From the NCBI GenBank assembly GCA_032622095.1, contig CP136065.1, forward strand, positions 61,363,094 through 61,427,093: a DNA stretch of 64,000 bases, given 5' to 3'. This DNA comes from Siphonodentalium dalli (lineage: Eukaryota; Mollusca; Scaphopoda; Gadilida; Siphonodentaliidae). Position numbers and translations under genes: made by a program. This document shows, piece by piece, positions 22,657 to 34,599 of the stretch. The notes beneath the pieces were generated by a model. The model worked only from the letters and a program-made list of their open reading frames with translations. It had not been told where the DNA came from and made no database searches. How positions within the stretch are numbered: the stretch's first letter is position 1; every line of letters starts with the position of its first letter.

Positions 22657-25600
22657 GTAAGCATGCTGGCCTATATCTCATGGTAACCGCCCCATCAATT
22701 TGACTGGTGTTGTTATTTAGGGTGTTTTAGTACTATTTGGTCTGATTATTTGGAACAAGAAATTAAATAATATGATTTCTCAGCTGTCTCTCCCCTGAAT
22801 ATTAAATAGATTCAGAGCACATCAGGCTAATGACAGTCTCAGTAATGTCACCAAATTCACCCTCTGGGAACCTCATTCTGCTTAGGACTCAACTGCTATG
22901 GGAGACCTAGGGTCAGATTGAAGTTCCCCAGTTGAAGTTAGTGATGTTCACCCATTAGTCTCCTCGATTATGCAGTTATCTTCTGCAAATTAGGAGATAT
23001 AGAAACTGAACAGAGGGAATAAGTAACTAAAACAACGTTTGTTTGAGACTCTGAGAGATCTTGTGTGCTTCAGGCCTGCAAATTTGAGGCATATGACTGT
23101 TCAGTTCGCATGGAGCCTCAGAGGTTACCTAAAATGAAAATGACGAAAACAGGTCGAGCGAAAGTTTTCTGTAGGTCTCACAATCACTGATTCTCACCTT
23201 AATTATTGCTCAATCAAGTCCCTAAATGGAAATTTCTACTTATTACTTCAATCAGTTACATATTGCTTGGTAATAATACCAGTAGTGGTGATACCTGTAT
23301 AACAGTTTGTGTTTTTAAGCTATTCTGGTAGGTAACCTATGGGTTACCTAGGCACAAACTAGGTGAACGAAAAACAGGTTACGCAATATTCTGAAATTTT
23401 CATGAGTGTGTAAAAATTGTGCTTTGAGCAACTCACCCACCGGGCATACCTTCCTACTATAGTAATGCCCTGAATAATCAACTTTTCAGGATTTAGTCAG
23501 AAATATGGCTTGTTGTTATTCATCGGAAGCTCTCAGTGAGAGCTTTCCAATGAATCGCAACAAGCCATATTTCTGACTAAAGGCTGAAACATTACCCATA
23601 ATTCTGCTGTGGTTAAGGAGTCGATTATTTAGGGCATTACTGTATTTTTTAGCTCAACTTTACTTTGTAATGTTTGAGCTATTGCCATGGCTTGGTTGTC
23701 CGTCGTCCGTGTATGCGTGTGTGTGTGTGCGTGATTCGTCAACAATTTCCTTTAGCACGGGTTACAGGTCGTACCTTTGGTCAGATCATTGTGAAATTTG
23801 TCATGGCTGTTGACATTGACATGTAGACATTGACATGTAGATGGGAACGAGTCATTTTGGGGTCATTCGGCAAAAAAACATGGCCGCCAGCAGCCATCAT
23901 GGATTTCAAAATTCAATCCATTAGCACGGGCTAATCCATTGTACTGTTGTCTGATCATCATAAAATCATGTCATGGATGTTAATATTGACATGTAGATGG
24001 GAACGAGTCATTTTGGTGTCGTGCAGCCAAAAAACATGGCCGCCAGCAGCCATCTTGGATTTTACTCTTTGCATGACTAAATCCTTTGGCACGGGCTACA
24101 GGTCGTAGCTTTGGTCATCATGAAATTTGTCATGGATGTTAATATTGACATGTAGATGGGAACGAGTCATTTTGGGGTCGTTTGGCCAAAAAACATGGCC
24201 ACCAGCAGCCATCTTGGATTTTACTCTTTGTATGACTAAATCCTTTGGCACGGGCTACAGGTTTTATCTTTGGTCGGATCATTATGAAATTTGTCACGGC
24301 TGTTGACATTGATATGTAGATGGGAACGAGTCATTTTGGGGTCGTTTGGCAAAAAAACATGGCCACCAGTGGCCATTTTGGATTTCAAAATTCAATCCTT
24401 TAGCACGGGCTACAGGTCGTACTGTTCATCTGATCATCATGAAATTTGTCTTGGATGTTAATATTGACATGTAGATGGGAACGAGTAATTTTGGGGTCGT
24501 TCGGCCAAAAAACATGTCCGCCAGCAGCCATCTTGGATTTTACTCTTTGTATGACTAAATCTTTAGGCACGGGCTACAAGTCGTATCGTTGGTCCGATCA
24601 TCATGAAATTTGTCACGGATGTTAACAATGACGTGTAGATGGGAACGAGTCATTTTGGGGTCAATCGGCAAAAAAACATGGCCGCCAGCAGCCATCTTGG
24701 ATTTTACTCTTTACATGACTAAATCCTTTGACACAGGCTACAGGTCGTATCTTTTGTCAGATCATCATGAAATTTGTAATGGATGTTAACAATGACATGT
24801 AAATTGGAACGAGTCTTTTTGGGGTCATTCGGCAAAAAAACATGGCTGCCAGCGGCCATCTTGGATTTTACTCTTTGCATAACTAGGCCTTTCAACTTTC
24901 CACATTCCTAAATCACTCCATTGACTGTAACACATGAAATTATTCCCTTTCCAAGTTGAGCTACAGTGTCATTGACACTATAATTGTTTTATACTAACCC
25001 CTGCCTGATTTTGTCTTCATAATTTTTGTTTACAGAGTCACATGCGATCTAACATGGTGGAAGCTGTGCTGTGGCTAACAAGATTATTCACTTTATTCTG
25101 TACGATATTCTTCGTGATTCCAATTTTTGGGTATGTATGTTCATATAAGTTTTTACAATTATAAAATGTAAACAATGATTTGCATTCTTATTAATACCTT
25201 GTTTGCTCTATATTGAAAAGAATTGATGCTTTCCACACATATTCATTACTGGGAGGAGCTTACGGTTTCTAGGAGACAAGCCGTCTGCAGAAATAGTGTA
25301 ATTTGGTTAACAGCGCTTGTCCTTGCTATAAAACATCAGAGAACATACATTCTTTTCACTTTTAATAGTGAAATTTATGACAAGTGTCATGCAATATGAA
25401 AAACAGTGTTATAATCATGAATGAATTTACAACATCATGGCATAAATAGAAATTTCAATACATCATGATTTGACAACAAATTTGTTTTTACTATAGGAAA
25501 TTTAACACTGAAAGTACACGCGGATATCAAAATTAGTGTGAACAAAGAATTTTAATTGCAGCAAGTGACAGGCCCAGTCATTGATTGGTAGAAAATATCT

Positions 25601-28600
25601 GCTAATAATTATTTGATTGACAGCTGTGAAAAGGTCCATTGGTGCGGTATCAGACACTCAAGTCATTAACTTATTTTCATTATAATTACCATTTTGTTTG
25701 CATCGTTTATAGAGCACATGAGTGTATTTTGCACTAATCCATGGCTCAAATTCATTTATTTGTTGCATACATTCTGTTGAGTATAAAAGGAGGTGTCCCA
25801 TAATTGGCCGGATACAGTACCCCTTCAACTTTAAACTTGTAAAATAGTAATATGGTTATGATTATTTGTTTATATTACTAGTATATGTGAATTGTTTTTG
25901 GTTGATCAAAAGCTCTTCGTACCTTATGTTTTATGATATTTTTATCTCCGACTTTTAACCCTTTCTATACTAAAGCATCTTTGACAAGTAGTTATGTCAG
26001 TTAGCAATTAACCTCAGCATTGTTCTAAAATCATAAAATTCATACCAAATTGCATAGCTATTATCTAAATTTATGTTGCAAATTGCGATGCGATACCAGT
26101 TAATTTTCTTCCTGTAAGTTTGTAATAATAAGATAGGTTGTTTGTTGAACTTTTTATCTGAACATTTCCTCAATAAATAGGACTCCTTTTGTACTATCAA
26201 ATTCAATATCTGTCGTCTTCTCATATTACCTGTACACCCCTGCAAAACAATAATAGACCATTCCGATGTACACTTTTTAACTTAGTGGAGAATCCATTTA
26301 GTATAGAAAGGGTTAAATAAAATTATTCTATCCTAACATGTTTTTTTCTTCTAATTTTACAGTCAGAATAGCTACTCCTTCTACCAGAGAGCATTAATAA
26401 GCAGTGCCGCCACGAGTGCCCTCCGTCTTCACCAACGGGTTCCCAGAGTGCAATTCACACGCGCGTTCCTTGGACAGGTTTTCCTGGAGGACAGCTGTCA
26501 TTATTTATTCTTCTCATTAATATTCATCAATTCATATCCACTTACAAGTATCCTTTTTATATACTCACTAGGGGATTGCCTGTCACAAATAACGGGTGAC
26601 AAACATGACATGCAGGAAAAATATTATCACTGCTGATAACGATATAAAGAAAGCCGGCAAACGGTGCGCAGAATTTGTTCGGAATTTGGCTTTGGTGTTT
26701 TGTAATGACAAACACATATCTTTGGAGAAACACATTATATCAGTGGAAATATCGCGTTAATCACCTTTGGGAAACACGTTATATCTCAGGTCGTCTTGAA
26801 TAGATTGGCATGATATTTTGCATGTTCTATTCTAATATGTGTTGCAGTACTGGGTCAAAATTTTGGCGCAATTTGACATGAAGGTGATATATTTTTAGAT
26901 GCGTGAATATTGTGACAGAGTTACAGACAGACACATACACACAAACACTTGGCTTTTATAAAGATAATATTAGCATCAATTTAGGTAGTCTTCACACATA
27001 AATCGGGTAATATCATATACACATGATTAATGTGGGATAACAATAGAGCAGTCATACTATTCCCAGGTAACACTTGATATAACCCAGCATTGTAGTAATG
27101 CAGTATTTATATATGCGATCAGATGATTCACCCTTAAAATTAGCTGTGCCAAAATGCAATGCCGCAGAAAAAGCCAATATGAATAGTAGAAGAAAATACC
27201 AATTTTAACACTGATTTTAAGGGCTGATGATTTGGTTCAGTGGAAACGAGCAAGAAATCATGTCAAATCAATAGGATTATTTATAACAATGCATTGACGC
27301 GAATCGTATCATTTCTCTCTGTAAGGTATTGATACAAACTTAAAGGTACTCAACCCGTAAAGAGGGTCCCCATCTCAACAGATTCCAACAACAACAATCC
27401 GATCAGAGGGTCCTATATTACTATTTCTTTGGCTTTGGGGGTAAACAATATTTGATTCGAGTCGAGGAACCCATCAAACAAAGCTCAGAGTCATTAGATA
27501 TTGATTTTTGAAAATTCTTATGTTCTCGAGATGAGTACTTATAACTGCCGTCAATTTGGTAACATGCTCGAGATTTTACGCCAAAATTCTATTCAAACAG
27601 ACAAGGATGGATAACTCTATAATCAAGTGGGTAATAATAACGAATTTTTTACTATCTTCTGGGCCAGAAAGAATTCCCGATAATGAAAAATAATAGATTT
27701 CTAAAATCGATATCTAACAAATCTGAGCTTTGATGGGTGACTTCCTCGACTCGAATCAAATATTTTTGACCCCCGAAGCCATTGAAATAGTAATTGAGAG
27801 GAGTTTTATCGGGTTGAGTACCTTTAATGTGCATACAATAAACAGATAGCTCAACGAATTACAGTGTACATGTGATGAAGGCCTTAATCAGCCCTCAAAA
27901 TTTGCAGAATAAGGTCTCCAGAAGGTGAATTTAGTGACGCTACCCCACACAGCAGGCTAGCATCACTAAATTCACCCTCTGGGGACCTAATTTTGCTTAG
28001 GCTTCATCTTCTCTGGTATCTTTCTTTTCAAATTAACATGTTTTTTCATATAATATTTTGCGTTATTCTATTAGACTCATATTTTGTATGTTAGTTTATT
28101 ACCTCACAATACAGGTCAAATTTGAATTTGGGTTTGGTACCTGATAGCCAATTTTCTTTGATAGCAATTGAAAGATGACAACTATTTACTTTGCAAATGG
28201 GTGTATTAAGCCACGCCCGACAGTGCTCTTGTTTAGTTTAGTTTCTGTATATCCCCAAATTGGCAGATGACTCAGTGCATCATCAAGGTGCCCAATGGGT
28301 GCACATAACCATCTGGGAACTTGTGTCTAGGTCTCCCATAGCAGATGAGGCCGTGCAGACGGAATATTTTTCAGCCTGGACTGTTTACGATAGAAAACCC
28401 TATGATTGCAATGAATTCATTGATAAATACACTATTCTGGGGAAAGATCAAGTTAACTGAACCATAACTATGAATAAGGTCAATTCTTTATTTTCTTAAT
28501 CCCGAGGGTCATGAAGCTCAATAAATTCACTCGCCTGGTAATGGTTTCCTTAACAACCTGTTTCCAGTGGCATTAGTTCCTGTGTTCCTGTTTGCTTTAC

Positions 28601-31600
28601 TTCATGCTTGTGCATACACAAAGACCATAATAAATGTAAGTAGCTATCATTAACCCTTTAACACTTAATGCATTTTGCTGCCGAACACCTGGTGACGTGA
28701 TTTTACAATTATGCAACTTTTTAAAGCTCTGAACACATTTGTCTCTGCTAATTTTATACCTGTATTCTGATATTTTACATGTTGCGATAAATTGGCTCTT
28801 TGGTTGATAACAAACATGATGATATTTGCTGAAGTTTTGATGCCTTATCCATCACTTCTATTCATCATGATATATTTCTATAAAAATAAATCTACTTCCT
28901 GTTCAGACGAACATTTCGGTCATATAGATTCTAGAAAGTTTAATTAACTGTCATTTGACGTTATCCGAAGGTGTTCTCCGGGCTACATCACAGGTATCCA
29001 ACAGATATGTAAAATAACGTCACTAGGTGTTAAAGAGTTAATATAGTTCGTCCAGCAGGGTTCACGCTGTCATCGGGCAAATTGGCCAAAGTTTTGAAAA
29101 TCTAATTCAAATACACTAATTGATTTTTGTAATGGGAGTGACATGAGAATCAAATTTATATTATCGTTGTCTGCTATGTTTCCAAGTAAAACTGGTGGGA
29201 TTAAAGTAGTCTAGACATGGTATTTGAAGGTATGGACAGTGTGAACAAAATTATATAGAATGTTAGATGTTAAATAAAACAAAAATATTCAGTAATTGTG
29301 AGACCAGAAAATGAGGATTTATTATACCCCCCGCAACGAAGTTAGGGGGGGGTACATGTATACTGGAGTCAGCTCGTCCGTCCGTCCGTCGTCCGTCCGT
29401 GGACACAAATTTGTCCGGAGTTTTTCTCAGTCGTTTTTTTTATCAATTTCCGTGAAACTTGGCACAGACATCAACCACCATGGGAACCTGTGCACCTGCG
29501 ATTATGACGTCTGTCAGACTTTTTTTGGTGGAGTTATCTCCCCTTTTTCGACTTAGAAAACTTTCGCAACATGTATACTTTTGTCCGAACTTTTATTCCT
29601 ACATTTTTCGGTCAATTTTTTTAAAACGTGGCACAGATATTTAGTACCATGGGAACTTGTGCACCTGCGATTATGACGTCTGTCTGACATTTTTTGGGGG
29701 AGTTATCCCCCTTTTTCGACTTAGAAACTTTTTTGCAACATGCATAATTTTGTCCGAGCTTTTATTCCTACATTTTTCGGTCAATGTTTTTTAATCTTGG
29801 CACTGATATTTAGTACCATGGGAACTTGTGCACCTGCGATTATGACGTCTGTCCGACATTTTTTGTGTGGAGTTATTCCCCTTTTTTGACTTAGAAATTT
29901 TTTCGCAACATACATAATTTTGTCCAAGCTTTTATTCCTACATTTTTCGGTCAATAGGTTTAAGATTAGGGTTATGGTTGTACACCTGCAATGGGAACTG
30001 TTATTTTATTATTTTAACTAATATTTACTGACATGTGAAACATCTTAGTATTTTTAAAACAGGGGGGTATCCGTAGTCCCATTGGGACAGTCACACCTCT
30101 AGTTTGGCTAAAGTTTTTATTTTGGCCAAAAAAGAAATCATAGGTCGCCTCGCATATATAAGAGAATGCATTGGCTTAACAATTTTTTATCATTTTTTTA
30201 ATAAATTTTTCTTACATTCTTTAACAATTTTTATCATTTTTTCTTACATTCTTTAACAATGATGACAGATAAATAAATGTGCAGAAAGAGCACTATTAAT
30301 TGAAGGAACTGTTTATATAAAAGTTCAACAAAAACTTATTATCTGAACATTTCCTATTGGACAACTAACTACTCATCAATGTTGCTTTAGGATAGAAAGG
30401 GTTAACTTGGTTATGTTGGTGCATGGTGCTAAACTTGATACAACCAATCATAAGTCTTCGACAAAAAGAATGTTTTTATTTAAGATCATAGTACCAATAT
30501 AAATGTAGCCAATCCGTAGTCAGATGACAGAAATTTAATTTTTTTTTCTTTCAGATTATTGGACCAACATCTTTGCAGCTAATCAGAAGCCTCATAGCAA
30601 AAATAGAATCTCACCAAATCAACATATTTAGATTCATCGCTTGTAATGAAATATTCTTAATGACTGGAGTCATTTTCATGATGATCAGGTGAGAAATTAA
30701 TTAACAATAAATTGAAGATTGAATGCGATCATATATGTTGGGTCAAGATGAAAGATTTTCCAGTTTTATTGGTGTCAAAACTAATGACCATCCCTTTCTT
30801 ATGTTTAGATTCCTCATTTTTTTTACTTGAACAGTTTAGCAGTAAGTTAGGAAGTGTCTGTCAACAGGCTGTAAATATGACACCGGCTTTTCTAATATTT
30901 TATTTTTGGATATAAAAGCCACTTTGGCAGGATCACAGTGTGATAATCTTCATAAAATCAACAAAAAACTTTCAAGATACCAACCTTATAATCTCAGCTT
31001 TACACACATACCAAAATTGTTATTATACCCACTGAGTTTTATTGATATCCCAACAGAAAATTCCTGTATACTCTCAATGTTGCTGGGGATAACTCAGACT
31101 GAAATGGGATTTGGATGTGGTGTTCTCGAAGATTAAAATTTGACTCACTTTGCATTTTGTTACCTTTCAGTGGCAAAGCCAGCATTTTCCTGCCTTTCAT
31201 ATACTACAGATTCCTGACGCTGCGATATTCCTCACGAAGGAATCCATACTGCAGGTGATTATAAGATAGTGTTAAAGGCCCACTTAACCCTTTACCCAAC
31301 AGAAGGGCCCTGTGCCAATGCATTCTCTTATATATGCGAGTCGACCATAGGTCGCCTCGCATATATAAGAGAATGCATTGGCTTAACACATTACAAATTA
31401 TAAAATTGTTAAAGTGTTAAAAATATATATTTTTTAGGCCAATGCATTCTCTTATATATGCGAGGCGACCTATGGTCGACTCGCATATATAAGAGAATGC
31501 ATTGGCACAGGGCATAACTGTAACTATCACAATGTGGTCAAGGAGCCGGTTACAATGATATCCATATTTGTATGGTTCTATTGAGACAGACCGAAGATAT

Positions 31601-33866
31601 TTTAGGCTGTTGAAGCTTTATTTGGCCGGTATTGGCCGGTTTGTTGGGTAAAGGGTTAATCCCCAGATCACATTATATACAACATATTCCATACCATTTG
31701 AAAGAGGAAGCTCCAAAACATTGTATCATCAACTTACCCGGTCGATTAAACTGTGAACATGTTGTTTTTGTCAAGATACCGATGTGAGTTATGTGCTTTA
31801 TTTCGGTCTTGTCTTTACTGTCAGTCTAATATTCTCAATGGAAGGGGAATAACTATATCTATTAGTTGTGTATTATGATGCATTCTGGGGTAAATAACAG
31901 GGGAAGTCTTGTGAATCTGAGAATCTTTGTCACTTGGTGGACATTCCTAGGCCACAGCTGTTCCGTATTCCGATAGAATATAGATATCTTTGGTTCCTCT
32001 TCCAAATGGTATATAAATATAGAATATGTAGCTAGTGTCGTCGCTTAAATTATTTATGTCCGTGAGGGGGATTTCAGCATTTATTGAGCGAGGCTCTGCC
32101 AAGTCCAATAGCTGCCAAACCCCCCGAGCTACATATTTTATTTAACCATTGTACAAAACTTGCCTTTTGTGAGGTAAATCTGTCATTTTCCTCAGTTTTA
32201 CATTCGTTACTTCAATGACGCCCTTACATTTATTAGAAAAATAAAAAATAAAATAAAAAGGAGGCGACTGTTAAAAGTCCTTCTTGTTAATGCCCCATGG
32301 TTGGAGAGTGCGGAGAGTGAAGATCCACTCAACTACTCTTTCTTTGCGAGCAATGGTACTGCGTTCAGATAAAGGGTCGGATTTGAGGATGTCAATAATT
32401 TGGTATTTTACGTTGTGTGGACCGTGTCCGTTTAGGTTAAAGTGCAGGGCTACCGGTTTGTTGCAGTAGTGTTTAATGTCTGCATAGTGTTCAGACAGAC
32501 GTACATTGACTTCCCTTTTGGTTTCTCCGACATATTGTTTGTTGCAATGGGAACATGTGAGTAGGTATATACAATTGCGTGTATTGCAATTACATTTATT
32601 AGGTCAAGCAAACTAATTAGCATTCATGACGTGGGAAAACCGGAGTGCAGCTTGGAGCAATATAGTTTTTTGGGTTTTGTTTTTATAGTTATTCTAAGCT
32701 GGCCTTGTTCTAATGTTTCATAGATGTTTTAGTGCGAAAACGCATATCCGTTTACAAATTTTGTATCAATTGCCATGAATTATGGAAGATAAAAAATTCT
32801 CAAAATCACAATGACGTCATTTAGGTCGGTTGACGTCTCTTGTTACCTGCCAATTTGCATATACAATTATGTCATGAAAGTAGTGCTAACCTAATAAAGC
32901 TACATTGACCTAATAAATCTACATTGACATAATAAACGTAACGTTTATCAGGCAGGCTTTATGTAGGCAATAGAGGAATTGAGCAGTGGATAATATGGAA
33001 TATTTTGTATATAGTCTGATCTGGGCATTCAAAAATTAAGTGGGCCTTTAAAGAAATTGGACACTGAAAAATACATTTAGTGTTATATGTATTATAAATT
33101 GCCATTTAGTCTCCATAAATTTTAAATGGTGAAAATAGTAAATAATTTCCATAAATTGCCAAAGATGTATTACTGGTATTTATTATATTCCTTTTCATGT
33201 GTGATTTAACTTGATTTCACAAGTGATTATAAACGATAATTTCACCAGTGAATTATGTCACTTTCACTAGCGCATTATGTATTCATACATGTAATCGAAA
33301 TCTATGCGTCATGGGTATAATGGTGGTATTATGCAGATTTCTGGTAAATCAGATGTTTAAGGTGGAATATAATAAACAGAATAACCACTTGATTGAACTG
33401 GTGACGTCACAGATGTGAAATAATTCAATCGAGAGAGGGACTATTTTGTAAAACACTCAAGCACTCTCGTGTTTGTAGTTTGTATAACATCCCTGCCTCT
33501 CATGAATTATTTGAGTTAAATCAAATGATCATGCTCTATGTAAACAGAACCATGTGAGAAGTATAATCACATGCATGACAGCCATAAATAGTGACTAATT
33601 AATTATCTACAAAAAAATCAATCTATAGTATTATTTAGACTTATATAAATTAATTTGTTATTTATATGCAAACCATTGATAACCTTTTCTGTTAGATGTG
33701 TGTTTTATTACTAATTTCCATTTTTTTCAGGCAATTATTCACAGAATTGAGGATGACGATAGAATACCTTGCAGACAAGCCACAATGTCCGCAGATTATA
33801 AGGAATGTTACGTTCAAAGCGATAGGACTCATCTCCAGACTCGCGCCTGAAGTTCCTACGAGCTGA
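22603..33866 (+). CDS. TMEM33: TMEM33 (Kr-h2/Pom33 family) ER and nuclear-envelope membrane protein
   Basis: Seven coding exons (22603-22656, 25036-25130, 26363-26547, 28568-28635, 30555-30688, 31171-31254, 33731-33866), all with GT-AG junctions and consistent phase, give 756 nt and 251 residues; human TMEM33 has 247. The start ATG gives MADTNTGT. Conserved blocks are FYQRALISSAATSALRLHQR (about residues 56-75), LEDSCHYLFFSLIFINSYP (about 91-109), FRFIACNEIFLM (about 157-168), FIYYRFLTLRYSSRRNPYC (about 187-205) and a C-terminal LISRLAPEVP. Hydrophobic spans are about 28-49, 95-130 and 160-178. The family resides in ER and nuclear-envelope membranes, binds reticulons and has been linked to PERK signalling (vertebrates) and nuclear pore assembly (yeast Pom33). 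The 3' region holds several AATAAA-type signals between 34,277 and 34,468. A 'tataatttcag' just upstream of the start (about 22,556) suggests a spliced 5' UTR. Introns are filled with miniature elements. No disabling change is seen. Confidence 0.97.
22840..23095. repeat. GGTCCCCAGAGGGTGAATTT family, long form (TMEM33 intron 1)
   Basis: Starts with 'accaaattcaccctctggg', then the family's second half ('ctatgggagacctagg', 'gttgaagtt', 'gatgttcacccatta', 'tcttctgcaaattagg'), ending near 'caggcctgcaaat'. Confidence 0.75.
23462..23640. mobile_element. TA-flanked palindromic miniature element (CAGTAATGCCC family)
   Basis: The near-palindrome runs from 'tagtaatgccctgaataatc' to 'gattatttagggcattactgta'. 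Arms include 'ggatttagtcagaaatatgg' and its complement. The TA at each edge and the CAGTAATGCCC ends suggest a Tc1/mariner-type miniature element. Other copies lie at 37.8, 49.9 and 62.4 kb. Confidence 0.75.
23650..24963. mobile_element. TAGCTCAACTT-ended element carrying a ~160-bp minisatellite (copy 1)
   Basis: The 11-bp ends TAGCTCAACTT / AAGTTGAGCTA are exact inverses. After a unique left arm with 'ccatggcttggttgtccgtc' and a GT run come about seven units of 155-165 bp, each with 'gatgggaacgagtcatttt', 'catggccgccagcagccat' and 'tttagcacgggctacaggtc'. The right arm ends 'tccctttccaagttgagcta'. It lies in TMEM33 intron 1, about 70 bp before exon 2. No protein is encoded. Confidence 0.8.
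25036..25130 (+). CDS. TMEM33: TMEM33 coding exon 2
   Basis: Residues 19-49 plus two bases of Gly50, covering the first hydrophobic segment (VLWLTRLFTLFCTIFFVIP). Acceptor 'ttgtttacag', donor 'gtatgt'. Confidence 0.95.
25959..26312. mobile_element. TTAA miniature element (CCCTTTCTATACTAA family) in TMEM33 intron 2
   Basis: TTAA at 25,955-25,958 and 26,313-26,316. The ends CCCTTTCTATACTAA and TTAGTATAGAAAGGG are exact inverses. It is the best-preserved copy of the family, with no open frame of note. Confidence 0.9.
26363..26547 (+). CDS. TMEM33: TMEM33 coding exon 3
   Basis: Residues 50 (last base) to 111 plus the first base of Met112. This is the most conserved block of the family (ALRLHQRVP, LEDSCHYL). 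Acceptor 'ctaattttacag', donor 'gtatcc', which is weaker than the others. Confidence 0.97.
27344..27823. mobile_element. TTAA miniature element (AGGTACTCAACCCG family) in TMEM33 intron 3
   Basis: TTAA at 27,340-27,343 and 27,824-27,827. The ends AGGTACTCAACCCG and CGGGTTGAGTACCT are exact inverses. The interior is shared with 3,991-4,438 and 11,870-12,080. Confidence 0.88.
27885..28008. repeat. GGTCCCCAGAGGGTGAATTT family hairpin (TMEM33 intron 3)
   Basis: 'aggtctccagaaggtgaatt' pairs with 'aaattcaccctctggggacc' around a short GC-rich loop. A further family segment is at about 28,245-28,355 ('tatccccaaattggcagatg', 'cccaatgggtgcac', 'aggtctcccatagcagatg'). Confidence 0.75.
28568..28635 (+). 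CDS. TMEM33: TMEM33 coding exon 4
   Basis: Completes Met112 and encodes ALVPVFLFALLHACAYTKTI. Donor 'gtaagt'. A TTAA miniature element begins 14 bases into the following intron. Confidence 0.95.
28654..29037. mobile_element. TTAA miniature element (CCCTTTAACACTTAATG family) beside TMEM33 exon 4
   Basis: TTAA at 28,650-28,653 and 29,038-29,041. The ends CCCTTTAACACTTAATG and CTCTTTAACACCTAGTG are imperfect inverses, continued inwards by 'ggtgacgtgattttac' / 'gtaaaataacgtcac'. The left edge is 14 bp after the exon 4 donor. Confidence 0.8.
29325..30112. repeat. Tandem ~169-bp repeat with CCCCCCGCAACGAAGTT / GGGGGGTAT borders
   Basis: Starts 'tataccccccgcaacgaagt' and a (GTCC)n run. Three units follow at about 169-bp spacing ('cctgcgattatgacgtctgt' near 29,495, 29,664 and 29,833). 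It ends 'gggggtatccgtagtccc' and 'attgggacagtcacacctct'. Open frames across it (for example 29,311-29,556) reflect the repeat. It lies in TMEM33 intron 4. Confidence 0.8.
30113..30405. repeat. Fragment joining one arm of the hairpin cassette to a CCCTTTCTATACTAA-family end
   Basis: The arm 'cctcgcatatataagagaat' at about 30,149 lacks its partner. 'ttattatctgaacatttcc' and 'aggatagaaagggttaa' (to about 30,406) then match the TTAA family. Confidence 0.6.
30555..30688 (+). CDS. TMEM33: TMEM33 coding exon 5
   Basis: Residues 135-178 plus two bases. Contains FIACNEIFLM. Acceptor 'tttttctttcag', donor 'gtgaga'. Confidence 0.97.
31171..31254 (+). CDS. TMEM33: TMEM33 coding exon 6
   Basis: Completes Ser179, then encodes FIYYRFLTLRYSSRRNPYC. 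Acceptor 'tacctttcag', donor 'gtgatt'. Confidence 0.97.
31288..31655. mobile_element. TTAA miniature element made of a double palindrome (CCCTTTACCCAACA family)
   Basis: The ends CCCTTTACCCAACA and TGTTGGGTAAAGGG are exact inverted repeats between TTAA sites at 31,284-31,287 and 31,656-31,659. Inside, the cassette with TTCTCTTATATATGCGAG occurs as two inverted copies (about 31,307-31,384 and 31,438-31,510), each itself a hairpin around 'tcgaccataggtcgc'. Confidence 0.85.
32271..32603 (-). pseudogene. Penelope-like element fragment: GIY-YIG endonuclease C-terminus
   Basis: The minus strand is open for about 110 codons from 32,603 to a TAA at 32,271-32,273. It starts CNCNTRNCIYLLTC, then CNKQYVGETKREVNVRLSEH, HFNLNGHGPHNVKYQIID and KERVVEWIFTLRTLQPWGIN. 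The 'IYLL.C..C..QYVGET....R...H' pattern is the GIY-YIG-like endonuclease with Cys pairs at the C-terminus of Penelope-like retroelements. The reverse transcriptase part is missing (5' truncation at an upstream TGA). No stop breaks the domain, so the insertion is young or degraded only by truncation. Confidence 0.85.
33731..33866 (+). CDS. TMEM33: TMEM33 coding exon 7
   Basis: Completes Arg207, then QLFTELRMTIEYLADKP and finally FKAIGLISRLAPEVPTS with stop TGA at 33,864-33,866. Acceptor 'tttttttcag'. Confidence 0.97.
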
Positions 33867-34475
33867 GAACTCATAAACTAATTATCGATAATATCAGATC
33901 AATTCAATGATAATTGCAGAGTCCACTCTGACCAAATTATCTAAGTCAGATATACACCACTAGTTCCCCCACCCTCATAAACCTGGTATCATGGAATCCG
34001 AGTATGTCAAGTTCCACAGAGTCAATCAAATGAAATTCCTAATTAGCAAGTAATAAGGCTAAAGATGGTCTATCTGTTTGTAAACATGTGTTATATAGTT
34101 ACCGGGGTATAAAATATTAGATATGATTCGAAGACCCCTGTCCGGAAATGCTTCTATCGATTAATATTGATTATATTTCAAATATTTTCTGGTCTAAAAA
34201 CTTGTGGTTGTTTCGATAACAAACAATAGTGGTTACTGTTAACAGAGACCAGAAATTTTATGGTGTAATTTTGTCACAAATAAACATTAATTAGACTCAT
34301 TATGGCTTACAACTATGGAATAAAACAATACCAACAATCAATCTGGGACAATTGATGTTCGTAGCGTAGCTATGGGGACACATTATGATTTCTATCGCTA
34401 TATGGTATCGCCTGAATGTCCCATTTAATCATCTCATTGTATACTAGTAATAAAATATTTGAAATAAAATCACTA
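33867..34475 (+). other. TMEM33: TMEM33 3' UTR and polyadenylation region
   Basis: AATAAA-type hexamers occur at about 34,277, 34,319, 34,449 and 34,463. Which one is used cannot be told from sequence alone. Confidence 0.55.
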
Positions 34476-34599
34476 TTAATTGAAAGAAGAATTTCATAGT
34501 TATTATTTTATACCCACAAAACTATTTCAAAATTGTTATATGAAGAGATAATCCATCTTTAATAAGGCCCAAAAAAAAAGAAGATTTGATAAGGGACGC

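Larger units (their letters stand above)
31272..33051. mobile_element. TTAA-ended composite element (AGGCCCACTTAA family) in TMEM33 intron 6
   Basis: The ends are TTAAAGGCCCACTTAA (31,272-31,287) and its exact reverse complement (33,036-33,051), both with a terminal TTAA. Another TTAA element (31,288-31,655) sits in the inner TTAA of the left end, and a Penelope-like fragment (32,271-32,603) lies in the middle. An older relative is at 2,573-3,110. It occupies most of TMEM33 intron 6. Confidence 0.8.

Noticed and set aside
23700-23735. GT-rich run as a possible regulatory element of TMEM33
   Set aside because: It belongs to the arm of the TAGCTCAACTT element and recurs with it at 45.2 and 46.6 kb.
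29311-29644. Frames resembling predicted 'TPRNEVRGGY' proteins seen in invertebrate databases
   Set aside because: The sequence is a non-coding tandem repeat; such entries are probably mispredictions.
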